64,000 nt of DNA from Vineibacter terrae. Lineage in GTDB: Bacteria > Pseudomonadota > Alphaproteobacteria > Reyranellales > Reyranellaceae. The position numbers and the translations under genes were made by a program. The stretch is taken from contig NZ_VDUZ01000036.1 of NCBI RefSeq assembly GCF_008039615.1, positions 35,700-99,699 on the forward strand, written 5' to 3'. Positions 15,355 through 26,421 of the stretch are shown here, piece by piece (positions within the stretch are counted from its first letter, which is position 1; each line of letters opens with the position of its first letter). Under the pieces are notes generated by a model. The model was given only the letters and a program-made list of their open reading frames with translations, made no database searches and was not told the origin of the DNA.

Positions 15355-17631
15355 ATGACCATGCAGCGACGCGACGCCCCTTCTAGCGAATGGCCTGCGG
15401 ACCGGCAAGGCGACGGGCCGGCTGCGGCTGACGCGCCTGCGGTGCGTGTGGATCATGACGCCACGGTGGCGGTTCTGTTGCCGCTGCCCCTGGGCGAGGC
15501 CTACGACTACCGGGTTCCGTCCTCGATGGCGCTGGCGCCGGGCGATTTTGTCGCCGTGCCGCTGGGCAAGCGCACCCTGGCGGGCGTGGTGTGGGGCAAG
15601 GCGCGCGGCGATGTCGATCCGGGCAAGCTGCGCGATGTCGAGCGCATCCTGCCGGCGCCACCGATGAGCGACCCCATGCGGCGGTTCGTCGCCTGGGTCG
15701 CGGCCTATACATTGAGCCCGCCGGGTGCGGTGCTGCGCATGGCGATGAGCGTCACCGATGCGCTGGAGGCGCCGCGCACGGAGACGGTGTACCGGCTTGC
15801 GCCAGCCGCGACGCCGCTGGCGCTCGCAGGCGTGAAGCTCACGCCGGCACGCCGTCGCGTGCTCGACTTCCTGCGCGAGGCCCCGGCGTTGCCGCTGGTC
15901 GACGTCGCGCGTCAGGCCGGCGTCGGCGCGGCCGTGGTCAAGGCGCTGGTCGATGCCGGCTGGGTCGAGGCGGTGCAGCGCCGGCAGGCGCGCGCGGCTG
16001 CGCCGGCGGCGCCGGCGTTCAGGCCGACGCTATCGGAGGCGCAGGCGGCTGCCGCCGCCGATCTCGTCGACAAGGTGAACGCGGGCGGCTTCTCGACCAC
16101 GCTGCTCGACGGCGTGCCGGGCGCCGGCAAGACCGAGGTGTATTTCGAGCCCATCGCCGCCGCGCTGGCGCAGGGCCGCCAGGCGCTGGTGCTGCTGCCC
16201 GAGATCGCGCTGTCGACGCAGTGGCTGGATCGCTTTGCCCGGCGCTTCGGCATGCGGCCGGCCGAATGGCATTCGGATCTCACCAGCACCGAGCGCCGCC
16301 GCACATGGCGCGACGTGGCGGAGAAGCGTGCCGGCGTCGTCGTCGGCGCGCGCTCGGCGCTGTTCCTGCCCTTCGCCGACCTCGCCGTCATCGTGGTCGA
16401 CGAGGAGCATGACGGCGCCTTCAAGCAGGAGGACGGCACGCTCTACAATGCACGCGACATGGCCGTCGTGCGGGCCCGCCTGAGCGATGTGCCGATCGTG
16501 CTGGCGTCGGCGACGCCGTCCCTGGAGACCGTCGCCAACGCGCGTGCCGGTCGCTATGGCGCGCTGCATCTGCCCGACCGCCATGGCGGCGCGCAGCTGC
16601 CCGGCGTCGCGGTCGTCGACCTGCGCCGCCAGGCCCCGGCGCGCGGCCGCTGGCTGGCGCCGGCCGTGGTGACGGCCGTGAACGAGACGCTGGCGCGCGG
16701 CGAGCAGGTGCTGCTGTTCCTCAACCGCCGCGGCTACGCCCCGCTCACCTTGTGCCGCACCTGCGGCCATCGGCTGCAATGTCCACATTGCAGCGCCTGG
16801 CTGGTCGAGCATCGGTTTCGCGGCCGCCTGATCTGCCACCATTGCGGCTACGGCGCGCCGCTGCCGGCGGCGTGCCCATCCTGCGAGGACAAGGATTCGT
16901 TCGTGCCGTGCGGGCCCGGCGTCGAACGGCTCGCCGAGGAAGCGCTGGCGCTTTTTCCCGACAAGCGCATCGAGATCTTCGCCAGCGACACCGTGGGCAG
17001 CCGCCGTGCGGCGCAGGCCATGGTCGAGCGCATCGCTGCGGGCGAGATCGACCTCGTGATCGGCACGCAGATGGCGGCCAAGGGCTATCACTTCCCGCTG
17101 CTGACGCTGGTCGTGGTCGTCGATGCCGATCTCGGCCTGGCCGGTGGCGATCTGCGCGCAGCGGAGCGCACCTTCCAGCTTCTCTACCAGGTTGCCGGCC
17201 GTGCCGGCCGGGCCGAGAAGCCGGGCCGGGCGCTGCTGCAGACGCATATCCCCGACCATCCCGTGATCCAGGCGTTGGCCAGCGGCGAGCGCGACCAGTT
17301 CAATGCGGCCGAGATGGCGGCCCGCGAAAGCGCCGGCTGGCCGCCCTTCGGCCGCCTGGTGGCGATCATCGTCTCGGGAACTGACGAGGCGGCGACCGAC
17401 GACGCTGCCCGGGCGCTGGCACGGGCGGCGCCGGTCATGGACGGCATCAAGGTGCTGGGTCCGGCGCCGGCGCCGTTATCGTTGCTGCGCGGCCGATTCC
17501 GGCGCCGGCTGCTGCTGCGCAGCCAGCGCGGCCTGAAGGTTCAGGGCATCGTCGCCGATTGGCTGGCGCAGGTCACGGTGCCGCCGTCCGTCCGGGTGCA
17601 GGTCGATATCGACCCGTACTCGTTCATGTGA
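15355..17631 (+). CDS. priA: Primosomal protein N', replication restart helicase
   Basis: 758 residues from ATG 15355 (ATGs at 15343 and 15361 are also possible; no clear ribosome site). PriA reloads the replisome at stalled forks. The N-terminal DNA-binding domain covers [18 protein letters not shown]; Walker A GVPGAGKT is at 253-260 and the DEEH box at 349-352. The zinc-binding insertion starts at Cys467 and holds cysteine pairs CRTCG, CPHC, CHHCG and CPSC. Helicase motifs continue with [13 protein letters not shown] and [13 protein letters not shown]. It is divergent from fsa and convergent with the methyltransferase 17 bases on. Confidence 0.95.
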   Translation: MTMQRRDAPSSEWPADRQGDGPAAADAPAVRVDHDATVAVLLPLPLGEAYDYRVPSSMALAPGDFVAVPLGKRTLAGVVWGKARGDVDPGKLRDVERILPAPPMSDPMRRFVAWVAAYTLSPPGAVLRMAMSVTDALEAPRTETVYRLAPAATPLALAGVKLTPARRRVLDFLREAPALPLVDVARQAGVGAAVVKALVDAGWVEAVQRRQARAAAPAAPAFRPTLSEAQAAAAADLVDKVNAGGFSTTLLDGVPGAGKTEVYFEPIAAALAQGRQALVLLPEIALSTQWLDRFARRFGMRPAEWHSDLTSTERRRTWRDVAEKRAGVVVGARSALFLPFADLAVIVVDEEHDGAFKQEDGTLYNARDMAVVRARLSDVPIVLASATPSLETVANARAGRYGALHLPDRHGGAQLPGVAVVDLRRQAPARGRWLAPAVVTAVNETLARGEQVLLFLNRRGYAPLTLCRTCGHRLQCPHCSAWLVEHRFRGRLICHHCGYGAPLPAACPSCEDKDSFVPCGPGVERLAEEALALFPDKRIEIFASDTVGSRRAAQAMVERIAAGEIDLVIGTQMAAKGYHFPLLTLVVVVDADLGLAGGDLRAAERTFQLLYQVAGRAGRAEKPGRALLQTHIPDHPVIQALASGERDQFNAAEMAARESAGWPPFGRLVAIIVSGTDEAATDDAARALARAAPVMDGIKVLGPAPAPLSLLRGRFRRRLLLRSQRGLKVQGIVADWLAQVTVPPSVRVQVDIDPYSFM

Positions 17632-17648
17632 TGACCATGGGCAGCGGG

Positions 17649-18440
17649 CTAGGCGTCCTTGTGCTTCATGTAGATGCCGACGCTCCAATATGTGTCGGCC
17701 CGGGCGGCAGGGTCGCCGCCGATCACCCAGGCTTCCTCCGGAACGCCGCGGGGGTAGCGCAGATTCTGCCACAGGCGCCTGGAAGGGCCCAAGGCCCCGA
17801 AGGCTTGGCGCAGTTCCTCGGCCTCGTAGCGCGACAGCCAGTCGACCGAAAGGATCTCCATGTTGTTGGCCTCGGCCAGGGCGCGAAGCTCATCGACGGT
17901 GTAGCCCATGCGCACATGATCGCCGTCCTGGGTCGGCGACACGCGGTCGAAGCCGGGGATCAGCTTGCCCATGCGCGCCACAAAAGGCGTGCTGGGGGTC
18001 GATATGAGCAGCCGGCCATGAGGCGCCACCTGCGAGCATAGCTTGGCGAACATCGAGCGGTCATCGATCAGATGCTCCAGAACCTCCAGGCAGCTCACAA
18101 GGTCGAAGCGTCCGAAATCCCATGGCTTGTCGAGGTCGACAGTGCGGAACGCATGGCGGATCGGGAAGTTCTGGAAGCGCCGGTCCTGGCCTTCGACATT
18201 GCCGTCCACCCCCATGTAGGACGCGACCTTGTCGGCAGCCGGGGCCAGCCAGAGCAGCGTTGCGCTGCTGCCGCAGCCGACATCGAGAATGGATACGCGC
18301 GGCTGTGGCGCTTCCCGCACGTAGTGCATGAGGTAATCCGCCCGGTCCAGTATGGTCGCATCCCGCGTCAGGCGGAAATACCCCAGGCCGCATAGCGTCA
18401 GCAGAGCGTTGTCGAGCGTTTGAATCAAGGCGCTGGTCAT
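17649..18440 (-). CDS. Class I SAM-dependent methyltransferase
   Basis: 263 residues from ATG 18440, chosen over GTG 18446 because AGGGA gives eight-base spacing to the ATG and only two to the GTG. The Rossmann methyltransferase motif I is ILDVGCGSSATLLWLA, with the acidic end of beta-2 in GVDGN, motif II region FDLVSCLEVLEHLIDD and HGRLLISTPS. The pattern resembles UbiG-like or glycan/lipid methyltransferases, with a C-terminal extension of about 70 residues rich in Arg and Trp. Substrate unknown. It separates priA from the atp operon. Confidence 0.82.
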   Translation of the reverse strand: MTSALIQTLDNALLTLCGLGYFRLTRDATILDRADYLMHYVREAPQPRVSILDVGCGSSATLLWLAPAADKVASYMGVDGNVEGQDRRFQNFPIRHAFRTVDLDKPWDFGRFDLVSCLEVLEHLIDDRSMFAKLCSQVAPHGRLLISTPSTPFVARMGKLIPGFDRVSPTQDGDHVRMGYTVDELRALAEANNMEILSVDWLSRYEAEELRQAFGALGPSRRLWQNLRYPRGVPEEAWVIGGDPAARADTYWSVGIYMKHKDA

Positions 18441-18641
18441 TCGCACGATCCCTGTTGCGCCTTGTCAGACCAGAATGATCTGTCCGCCGTCAACGTTGCC
18501 GGCACGATAAATCGGCAGGCCGGTGCCGTAAATTATTTCTCATCAGTTTTATGTCAGATTGTCGTCAGCGATGCCGCTCGTTTTTGTCGGACCCAATCCG
18601 AGCCCGAAACAGTGCCGGTGCCCTTTCGCGCCGGTGGTGGG

Positions 18642-18671
18642 TTGCTTGCATCACACAAACGCGTGTGCTAG
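18642..18671 (+). promoter_or_regulatory. Candidate promoter of the atp operon
   Basis: TTGCTT (18642-18647), an 18-base spacer and TGCTAG (18666-18671) lie about 135 bases before atpH. GCTAG resembles the alphaproteobacterial -10 form. The long leader downstream contains several hairpins. Confidence 0.45.
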
Positions 18672-18733
18672 CTACCGCCCGCGGTTTTCGGGGGCGGCCC
18701 CTTCGGGGTCCATTCTTTGGGAAAACGCACGTT

Positions 18734-18781
18734 ATTCCAAGGGGTTCACACCCCATGATTCCAAGGGGTTCACACCCCATG
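18734..18781 (+). repeat. Two perfect 24-bp tandem repeats in the atp leader, each forming a hairpin
   Basis: Units occupy 18734-18757 and 18758-18781 and are identical. Each contains GGGGTTCACACCCC, a five-pair stem with a four-base loop, and ends in ATG. They lie 25 bases before the atpH GTG start, between the candidate promoter and the gene. They could affect translation or mRNA stability. Confidence 0.9.
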
Positions 18782-18806
18782 ATCCGGCCCTTGGGGACAC
18801 CTGATC

Positions 18807-19367
18807 GTGTCGACTGAAGCACCCGGCCCGGCTAGCCTCGCCGGGCGTTATGCCAGCGCGCTGTTCGAGCTTGCGGACGGCCAGAAACAACTCGATGCCG
18901 TCGCTGCCGACCTCGCCACGCTGCGTCGGATGATGGACGAGAGCGCCGATCTGCGGCGCCTGGTCGCCAGCCCGGTCATCGGGCGGGACGCCCAGGGCAG
19001 GGCCATGTCCGCCTTGCTCGAAACGGCCGGCGCCAGCAACCTGGTGCGTCGTTTTGTGGGCGTGGTCTGCCAGAACGGACGCTTGCGCGATCTGCCCAGC
19101 ATGATCGCGGCTTTTCTGGCCGAGCTGGCCCGTCGGCGTGGTGAGACGGCCGCCGATGTGATCTCGGCGACTCCGCTGAGCGAAACGCAGCTGCAGTCAC
19201 TGTCCGAGACCTTGCGGCGCCTTGTCGGCAGCAAGATCACTGTCAATGCGCGCGTTGATGCCGATCTCCTGGGCGGTTTGATCGTCAAGGTTGGCTCGCG
19301 CATGTTCGATTCGTCGATACGCACCAAGCTGCAGCGCCTGCGGCTGGCCATGAAGGGAGTGGGGTGA
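18807..19367 (+). CDS. atpH: ATP synthase F1 subunit delta
   Basis: 186 residues, GTG start, first gene of atpHAGDC. The delta (OSCP) subunit links the F1 head to the peripheral stalk. Conserved features include [13 protein letters not shown] at the N-terminus and the C-terminal [19 protein letters not shown] signature that ends most delta subunits. GGGGA at 18793-18797 is the probable ribosome site. The stop codon overlaps the atpA start by one base, which points to translational coupling. Confidence 0.95.
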   Translation: MSTEAPGPASLAGRYASALFELADGQKQLDAVAADLATLRRMMDESADLRRLVASPVIGRDAQGRAMSALLETAGASNLVRRFVGVVCQNGRLRDLPSMIAAFLAELARRRGETAADVISATPLSETQLQSLSETLRRLVGSKITVNARVDADLLGGLIVKVGSRMFDSSIRTKLQRLRLAMKGVG

Positions 19368-20896
19368 TGGATATCCGCGCGGCCGAGATTTCGGCCATCC
19401 TCCGCAAGCAGATCGAGAACTTCGGGGTCGATGCGGAAGTCGCCGAGGTTGGCTCGGTGCTGTCGGTCGGCGACGGCATCGCGCGCGTGCACGGGCTGGA
19501 CAACGTCCAGGCCGGCGAGATGGTCGAGTTCCCGGGCGGCATCAAGGGCATGGCCCTGAACCTGGAAACCGACAATGTCGGCGTCGTGATCTTCGGCGAT
19601 GACCGCACCATCAAGGAAGGCGACACGGTCAAGCGCACCGGCACCATCGTCGACGTGCCGGTGGGCAAGGGCCTGCTGGGTCGCGTGGTCAATGGCCTGG
19701 GCGAGCCGATCGACGGCAAGGGTCCCATCCAGTCCACCGAGCGCCGCCTGGTCGAGCTCAAGGCGCCGGGCATCATTCCGCGCCGCTCGGTGCACGAGCC
19801 GATGCAGACCGGCCTGAAGGCGATCGACTCGCTGGTGCCGGTGGGCCGAGGCCAGCGCGAGCTCATCATCGGTGACCGCCAGACCGGCAAGACCGCCGTC
19901 GCCATCGATACCTTCATCAACCAGAAGCCGATCAACGCCGGCAACGACGAGTCCAAGAAGCTGTACTGCGTCTACGTCGCCGTCGGCCAGAAGCGCTCGA
20001 CGGTGGCTCAGATCGTCAAGACGCTGGAAGACGCCGGCGCCATGGAATACTCGATCGTCGTCGCCGCCACGGCGTCCGATCCGGCGCCGCTGCAGTTCCT
20101 GGCGCCCTACGCCGGCTGCGCCATGGGCGAGTACTTCCGCGACAACGGCATGCACGCCGTGATCGTGTACGACGATCTTTCCAAGCAGGCCGTCGCCTAC
20201 CGCCAGATGTCGCTGCTGCTGCGCCGTCCGCCGGGCCGCGAAGCCTATCCCGGCGACGTCTTCTACCTGCATTCGCGGCTGCTGGAGCGCGCCGCCAAGC
20301 TCAACGACAAGAACGGTTCGGGCTCGCTGACGGCGCTGCCGGTCATCGAGACGCAGGCCGGCGACGTGTCGGCGTACATTCCGACCAACGTGATCTCGAT
20401 CACCGACGGCCAGATCTTCCTCGAGACCGAGCTCTTCTACCAGGGCATCCGGCCGGCCATTAACGTCGGCCTGTCGGTCAGCCGCGTCGGCTCCTCGGCC
20501 CAGATCAAGGCGATGAAGCAGGTTGCCGGCTCGATCAAGCTGGAGCTGGCACAGTACCGCGAGATGGCGGCCTTCGCCCAGTTCGCCTCTGACCTCGATG
20601 CCTCGACGCAGCGCCTGCTGGCGCGCGGCCAGCGGCTCACCGAGTTGCTGAAGCAGGGCCAGTTCCAGCCGATGCCGGTCGAGGAGCAGGTGGTGTCGAT
20701 CTTCGCCGGCACGCGCGGCTACCTCGATCCGCTGCCGGTAGGCAAGGTCGGCGAGTTCGAGCGCCGCGTGCTCGAAGCGCTGCGGGCCTCCAACAACGGC
20801 GTGCTGGACGGCATCCGTACGGCGCGCGAGCTGACCAAGGATATCGAGGCCAAGCTCAAGTCCTTCCTCGACGACTTCGTCAAGAAGTTCGCCTGA
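19367..20896 (+). CDS. atpA: ATP synthase F1 subunit alpha
   Basis: 509 residues from ATG 19367; GTG 19364 is in frame but the ATG is at proper distance from AAGGGAG. Non-catalytic nucleotide-binding subunit of the F1 hexamer. Walker A GDRQTGKT, the [12 protein letters not shown] loop, and the alpha signature region [17 protein letters not shown] are all present. The N-terminus [18 protein letters not shown] is typical of alphaproteobacterial alpha subunits. Confidence 0.97.
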   Translation: MDIRAAEISAILRKQIENFGVDAEVAEVGSVLSVGDGIARVHGLDNVQAGEMVEFPGGIKGMALNLETDNVGVVIFGDDRTIKEGDTVKRTGTIVDVPVGKGLLGRVVNGLGEPIDGKGPIQSTERRLVELKAPGIIPRRSVHEPMQTGLKAIDSLVPVGRGQRELIIGDRQTGKTAVAIDTFINQKPINAGNDESKKLYCVYVAVGQKRSTVAQIVKTLEDAGAMEYSIVVAATASDPAPLQFLAPYAGCAMGEYFRDNGMHAVIVYDDLSKQAVAYRQMSLLLRRPPGREAYPGDVFYLHSRLLERAAKLNDKNGSGSLTALPVIETQAGDVSAYIPTNVISITDGQIFLETELFYQGIRPAINVGLSVSRVGSSAQIKAMKQVAGSIKLELAQYREMAAFAQFASDLDASTQRLLARGQRLTELLKQGQFQPMPVEEQVVSIFAGTRGYLDPLPVGKVGEFERRVLEALRASNNGVLDGIRTARELTKDIEAKLKSFLDDFVKKFA

Positions 20897-20962
20897 CCTG
20901 CCGGGCCGGGGCGCTGCGCCGGCCTTGCGTGACGCACACAGGACAGACGGGCAGAAGCGCCG

Positions 20963-21841
20963 ATGCCAAGCCTCAAGCAATACCGACTACGGATCCGAAG
21001 CGTTCAGAACACGCAGAAGATCACCAAGGCGATGAAGATGGTCGCCGCGGCCAAGTTGCGGCGCGCGCAAGAAGCGGCCGTGGCCGGTCGCCCCTATGCG
21101 ACGGCCATGGATCGCATGATGGCGTCGCTGGCCGGCGCCATGCAGGGCAAGGCGGGCGCGCCCAGGCTGCTGGCGGGCACCGGGGACGACAAAGTCCACC
21201 TGCTGATCGTCGCCACGGCTGACCGCGGCCTGTGCGGCGGCTTCAACAGCTCGATCGTGCGCGAGGCGCGGCGTGCGGTACGCGCGCTGCAGGCTGACGG
21301 CAAGACCGTCAAGATCCTCTGCGTCGGCCGCAAGGGCCGCGACCAGCTGCGCCGCGACTTCGGCAGCCTGATCATCGACACCATCGCCGACCTCGGTCGG
21401 CCGCGGGTCAGCTTCGGTGATGCCACCCAGGTGGCGACCAAGGTTGTCGAGTTGTTCGAAGCCGGCGAATTCGATGTCGCCACTCTCTTCTACAACCGCT
21501 TCCGCTCGGCGATCAGCCAGATCATCACCAAGCAGCAGATCATTCCACCGGCCCTGCCCGAGCAGGCGGCGCCGGTGGCTGGCGCGGCGCCCTACGAGTT
21601 CGAGCCCGACGAGGAAACGATCCTCAAGGATCTGTTGCCGCGCAACCTCACGGTCCAGGTCTATCGCGCCCTGCTCGAGAACAGCGCCTCGTTCTTTGGC
21701 GCGCAGATGACGGCGATGGACAACGCCACCCGCAACGCCGGCGACATGATCAGGAAGCTGACGCTGTCGATGAACCGGCAGCGGCAGGCCGCGATCACCA
21801 AGGAACTCATCGAGATCATCTCCGGCGCGCAGGCCGTGTAA
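20963..21841 (+). CDS. atpG: ATP synthase F1 subunit gamma
   Basis: 292 residues. Central rotor stalk that couples proton flow to catalysis. The N-terminus [18 protein letters not shown] and [15 protein letters not shown] and the C-terminal [18 protein letters not shown] followed by [15 protein letters not shown] are the conserved coiled-coil helices. The usual central Rossmann-like region includes [14 protein letters not shown]. It lies 66 bases after atpA. Confidence 0.96.
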   Translation: MPSLKQYRLRIRSVQNTQKITKAMKMVAAAKLRRAQEAAVAGRPYATAMDRMMASLAGAMQGKAGAPRLLAGTGDDKVHLLIVATADRGLCGGFNSSIVREARRAVRALQADGKTVKILCVGRKGRDQLRRDFGSLIIDTIADLGRPRVSFGDATQVATKVVELFEAGEFDVATLFYNRFRSAISQIITKQQIIPPALPEQAAPVAGAAPYEFEPDEETILKDLLPRNLTVQVYRALLENSASFFGAQMTAMDNATRNAGDMIRKLTLSMNRQRQAAITKELIEIISGAQAV

Positions 21842-23311
<1,470 letters not shown>

Positions 23312-23338
23312 GCGGACAGCTGAGCGGAGGCCCTGACA

Positions 23339-23752
23339 ATGGCCAAGGTTGCATTCTCCCTGGTTCTGCCGGAGCGCGAGCTCGTCACGACCGATGCCGA
23401 CATGGTGGTCGTGCCTGGCAGCGAGGGCGACTTCGGTGTTCTGCCGGGCCACATCCCGATGATCACCACCGTGCGGCCCGGCGTGATCGAGCTTCACGAC
23501 GACGGCAAGGTGACGGCGCGCTACATCGTCGCTGGCGGCTTCGCCGAAGTGACACCGGAACGCTGCACGGTGCTGGCCGAGGAGGCGCAGCCCCTGGCCG
23601 ACGTCACGGCCGACCAGCTGGCGGCCCGCGTGCGCCAGGCCGAGGAGGCCGTGGAGGACGCGACGGCGCCGGCGGCGAAGGCCAATGCCGAGCAGGCGGT
23701 GACCGTGGCGCGCGAGCTGCAGCGTGCCCAAGCTTACTACGCCGGTCGCTAA
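23339..23752 (+). CDS. atpC: ATP synthase F1 subunit epsilon
   Basis: 137 residues, last gene of the operon. The N-terminal beta-sandwich includes FSLVLPERELVTTDADMV and GSEGDFGVLPGHIPMITT. The C-terminal two-helix part is Ala/Glu-rich and ends QRAQAYY. Epsilon regulates hydrolysis and links to gamma. A strong intrinsic terminator follows 37 bases after the stop. Confidence 0.95.
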   Translation: MAKVAFSLVLPERELVTTDADMVVVPGSEGDFGVLPGHIPMITTVRPGVIELHDDGKVTARYIVAGGFAEVTPERCTVLAEEAQPLADVTADQLAARVRQAEEAVEDATAPAAKANAEQAVTVARELQRAQAYYAGR

Positions 23753-23789
23753 GCCCCTCTGGCGGCAGGGAAATTTTCTTTCGAATGTG

Positions 23790-23825
23790 GAAAGGGCCGG
23801 TTGAAAGCCGGCCCTTTCTCCCTTT
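23790..23825 (+). terminator. Rho-independent terminator of the atp operon
   Basis: GAAAGGGCCGG (23790-23800), a seven-base loop and CCGGCCCTTTC (23808-23818) form an 11-pair perfect stem followed by TCCCTTT. Position after atpC makes this the operon terminator. Confidence 0.93.
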
Positions 23826-23895
23826 ATGACAGGGGTATGTCGGGCCTTTCGGGGCCGCAGTAGTAGGGAACGGCGATTCGACCGCCGGCGGGTTC

Positions 23896-24714
23896 ATGAA
23901 GAACTGGACGCTCGACGATATCGCCTGGGACGCCTTCGATCGCTCGAAGGTCGATCCGGACCTGTTGAAGCTGGTGAAGGCTGCGGCGCTGGTCGAGCGC
24001 AACGCCTATGACTACGAGACGTATCTCAGCAACGTCTTCGGCGACGACCCCGAGTTCAGGGCCGCGATCGGCTGGTGGGCGCGCGAGGAGGTGCAGCACG
24101 GCGAGGCGCTGGGGCGCTGGGCCATGATGGCCGACCCGAGCTTCGATTTCGCGGCCGCCTTCAAGAAATTCACCGAGGGCTACCAGCTGCCGCTGGACGC
24201 GACCACGTCGGTGCGCGGCACCCGCGCCGGCGAGCTGATGGCGCGCTGCATCGTCGAGACCGGCACCAGCTCTTACTACAGCGCCCTGCGCGACGCCGCG
24301 GCCGAGCCGGTGCTGAAGCAGATCTGCGCCAATATCGCCGCCGACGAGCTGCGGCACTACAAGCTGTTCTACACCCATATGCGGCGCTGGCTGGAGCGTG
24401 AGCACCTGGGCCGCTGGGGACGCCTGCGCATCGGGCTGGCCCGTATCCATGAGAGCGAGGACGATGAGCTGTCCTACGCCTACTATGCCGCCAATGCCGC
24501 TCCCGGCGAGGCCTACGACCGGACGGTCTGCGCCAAGGCCTATGCGCGGCGCGCCTATGCGGTGTACCGCCCCGGCCATGTCCAGCGCGGCGTGGCGATG
24601 GTGCTGAAGGCTGCCGGGCTGGATGCCACGGGCCGTCTGAACGCCGGACTGACGCGCTTGGCCGTCAGCTTCATGCGCTGGCGCAGCCAGCGTCTGGCGC
24701 GCAGCGGGGCCTAG
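23896..24714 (+). CDS. Ferritin-like diiron protein (acyl-ACP desaturase-like fold)
   Basis: 272 residues, almost wholly helical. Two ligand sets of a diiron four-helix bundle are visible: Glu34 and Glu65xxHis68 (AREEVQHGE), then the Glu in VETGTSSYYSAL and the ExxH in AADELRHYKLF. This spacing is that of ferritin-like / acyl-ACP desaturase-type proteins. Whether it is an oxygenase, desaturase or peroxide-handling protein cannot be decided. The C-terminal 90 residues are Arg-rich and may associate with membranes or nucleic acid. It is transcribed away from the atp terminator, with its own upstream region. Confidence 0.78.
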   Translation: MKNWTLDDIAWDAFDRSKVDPDLLKLVKAAALVERNAYDYETYLSNVFGDDPEFRAAIGWWAREEVQHGEALGRWAMMADPSFDFAAAFKKFTEGYQLPLDATTSVRGTRAGELMARCIVETGTSSYYSALRDAAAEPVLKQICANIAADELRHYKLFYTHMRRWLEREHLGRWGRLRIGLARIHESEDDELSYAYYAANAAPGEAYDRTVCAKAYARRAYAVYRPGHVQRGVAMVLKAAGLDATGRLNAGLTRLAVSFMRWRSQRLARSGA

Positions 24715-24791
24715 GCGGGGCTGGCCGCGGGTCATATTTTGAACCCTCGCAGGGCGACGCACACCATTGCGCGAGCCTTTCCGAGTCGCCC

Positions 24792-24820
24792 TTGTTCAGC
24801 CATAAAGCGGCGGCTATCGT
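24792..24820 (+). promoter_or_regulatory. Candidate promoter for ctpA
   Basis: TTGTTC (24792-24797), a 17-base spacer and TATCGT (24815-24820), 44 bases before the ctpA ATG. Confidence 0.35.
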
Positions 24821-24864
24821 GCCGCTGTAGCTGCTTTTCCGCCCTCTCGGTTTCGGAAAGAGTC

Positions 24865-26247
24865 ATGAGATTCTTGCGCCATCCGGCCCTCGCCGCTGCC
24901 CTCTCCCTTTCGCTTGTGGCCGCGCCGGCCATCGCCTGGGCGCAGGACAAGGCCCCCGACAAGGACAAGCCCAAGACCGACAAGAGCGAGCTGTACCAGC
25001 AGCTCAACCTGTTCGGCGACGTGCTCGAGCGCATCCGCAACGACTACGTCGAGCCGCCGAAGGAGACCGACCTGATCGAGGCGGCGATCAACGGCATGCT
25101 GGCGTCGCTCGACCCGCACAGCTCCTACATGAACCCCAAGCAGTTCCGCGACATGCAGGTGCAGACGCGCGGCGAGTTCGGTGGGCTGGGCATCGAGGTC
25201 ACGATGGAGAACGGCCTGGTGAAGGTCGTGGCGCCCATCGACGACACGCCGGCAGCCAAGGCCGGGCTGCAGTCGGGCGACCTGATCGTGTCGCTGGACG
25301 ATCAGCCGGTCATGGGACTGACCTTGCAGGAAGCCGTCGAGAAGATGCGCGGCAAGGTCGACACCAAGATCAAGATCGGCGTGCGCCGTCAGGGAAAGGA
25401 TCCGTTCGACGTCACGCTCACCCGCGCGATCATCAAGATCCAGTCGGTGAAGGCGCGGGTCGAGGGCGGTGACATCGGCTACGTCCGCATCACGTCGTTC
25501 ACCGAGCAGACCGCCAGCGGACTGAACGCCGCGCTCGAGAAGTTCAAGAAGGACCTGGGCCCGAAGTGGAAAGGCCTGGTGCTTGACCTGCGCAACAACC
25601 CGGGTGGCCTGCTGGATCAGTCGATCGCGGTCAGCGACGCCTTCCTCGACAAGGGCGAGATCGTCTCGATCCGTGCCCGCAAGCCGGAGGACGTGCAGCG
25701 CTGGAACGCCAAGCCGGGTGACCTGACCGAAGGCCGGCCGATCGTCGTGCTGGTCAACGGCGGTTCGGCATCGGCGTCCGAGATCGTGGCCGGCGCGCTG
25801 CAGGACCATCGCCGCGCCATCATCCTGGGCACGCGCTCCTTCGGCAAAGGCTCGGTGCAGACCATCATGCCGGTGACCGGCGGCGGCGCCATGCGGCTCA
25901 CCACGGCGCTGTACTTCACCCCGTCGGGCCGCTCGATCCAGAAGGAAGGCATCAAGCCCGATATCGAGGTCGAGCAGGCCAAGATCGAGGCGCTCAAGCC
26001 GGGTGACCGTACGCGCGAGGAGAACCTCCGCGGCTCGATCGCCAATCCCAACGGCCGCAAGGACGGCAGCAAAGCGCCGGATGCGCCTAAGCCCGAGGCG
26101 AAGCCGGATGGGACGTCGCCGGAGGCGAAGGATACCCCGCCGCAGGATCCCAACGAGCCGGCAGCGCAGGCCGCCAACGACTATCAGCTTCTGCGGGCCA
26201 TGGATTTGATTCGCGGCATCAACCTGTTCAGCCAGCGCAGCAACTGA
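24865..26247 (+). CDS. ctpA: Carboxy-terminal processing protease, S41 family
   Basis: 460 residues from ATG 24865, preceded by GGAAAGAG and followed at once by a signal peptide (cleavage near IAWAQ). Periplasmic serine protease that trims C-termini of envelope proteins. A PDZ domain (about 90-170) contains GLGIEVTMENGLVKV; the protease core has LVLDLRNNPGGLLDQ, the nucleophile motif NGGSASASEIVAGAL and the general-base Lys in SFGKGSVQ. The C-terminal tail is Pro/Asp/Lys-rich. It leads a unit with the polysaccharide deacetylase-like and rppH genes. Confidence 0.95.
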   Translation: MRFLRHPALAAALSLSLVAAPAIAWAQDKAPDKDKPKTDKSELYQQLNLFGDVLERIRNDYVEPPKETDLIEAAINGMLASLDPHSSYMNPKQFRDMQVQTRGEFGGLGIEVTMENGLVKVVAPIDDTPAAKAGLQSGDLIVSLDDQPVMGLTLQEAVEKMRGKVDTKIKIGVRRQGKDPFDVTLTRAIIKIQSVKARVEGGDIGYVRITSFTEQTASGLNAALEKFKKDLGPKWKGLVLDLRNNPGGLLDQSIAVSDAFLDKGEIVSIRARKPEDVQRWNAKPGDLTEGRPIVVLVNGGSASASEIVAGALQDHRRAIILGTRSFGKGSVQTIMPVTGGGAMRLTTALYFTPSGRSIQKEGIKPDIEVEQAKIEALKPGDRTREENLRGSIANPNGRKDGSKAPDAPKPEAKPDGTSPEAKDTPPQDPNEPAAQAANDYQLLRAMDLIRGINLFSQRSN

Positions 26248-26421
26248 GGCGCTGGCCTCACGCCGGCGGCCGGCGGCTTCGCTGCCGGCCCGTGATGGGC
26301 TACAGACGCGACCGGCCTGAAGCGTTGTCGCAGAACGCGCAGAGAAGGCCTGGATCAGGGCGCGTCTCTGCTAAGATGCGCCCGCTGTCGGCCCTGCCGG
26401 CATGTGTAGCGGAGCGTCAGT

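Noticed and set aside
18734..18781. Possible CRISPR remnant in the atp leader
   Set aside because: Only two units, directly adjoining with no spacer; better read as a tandem hairpin duplication.
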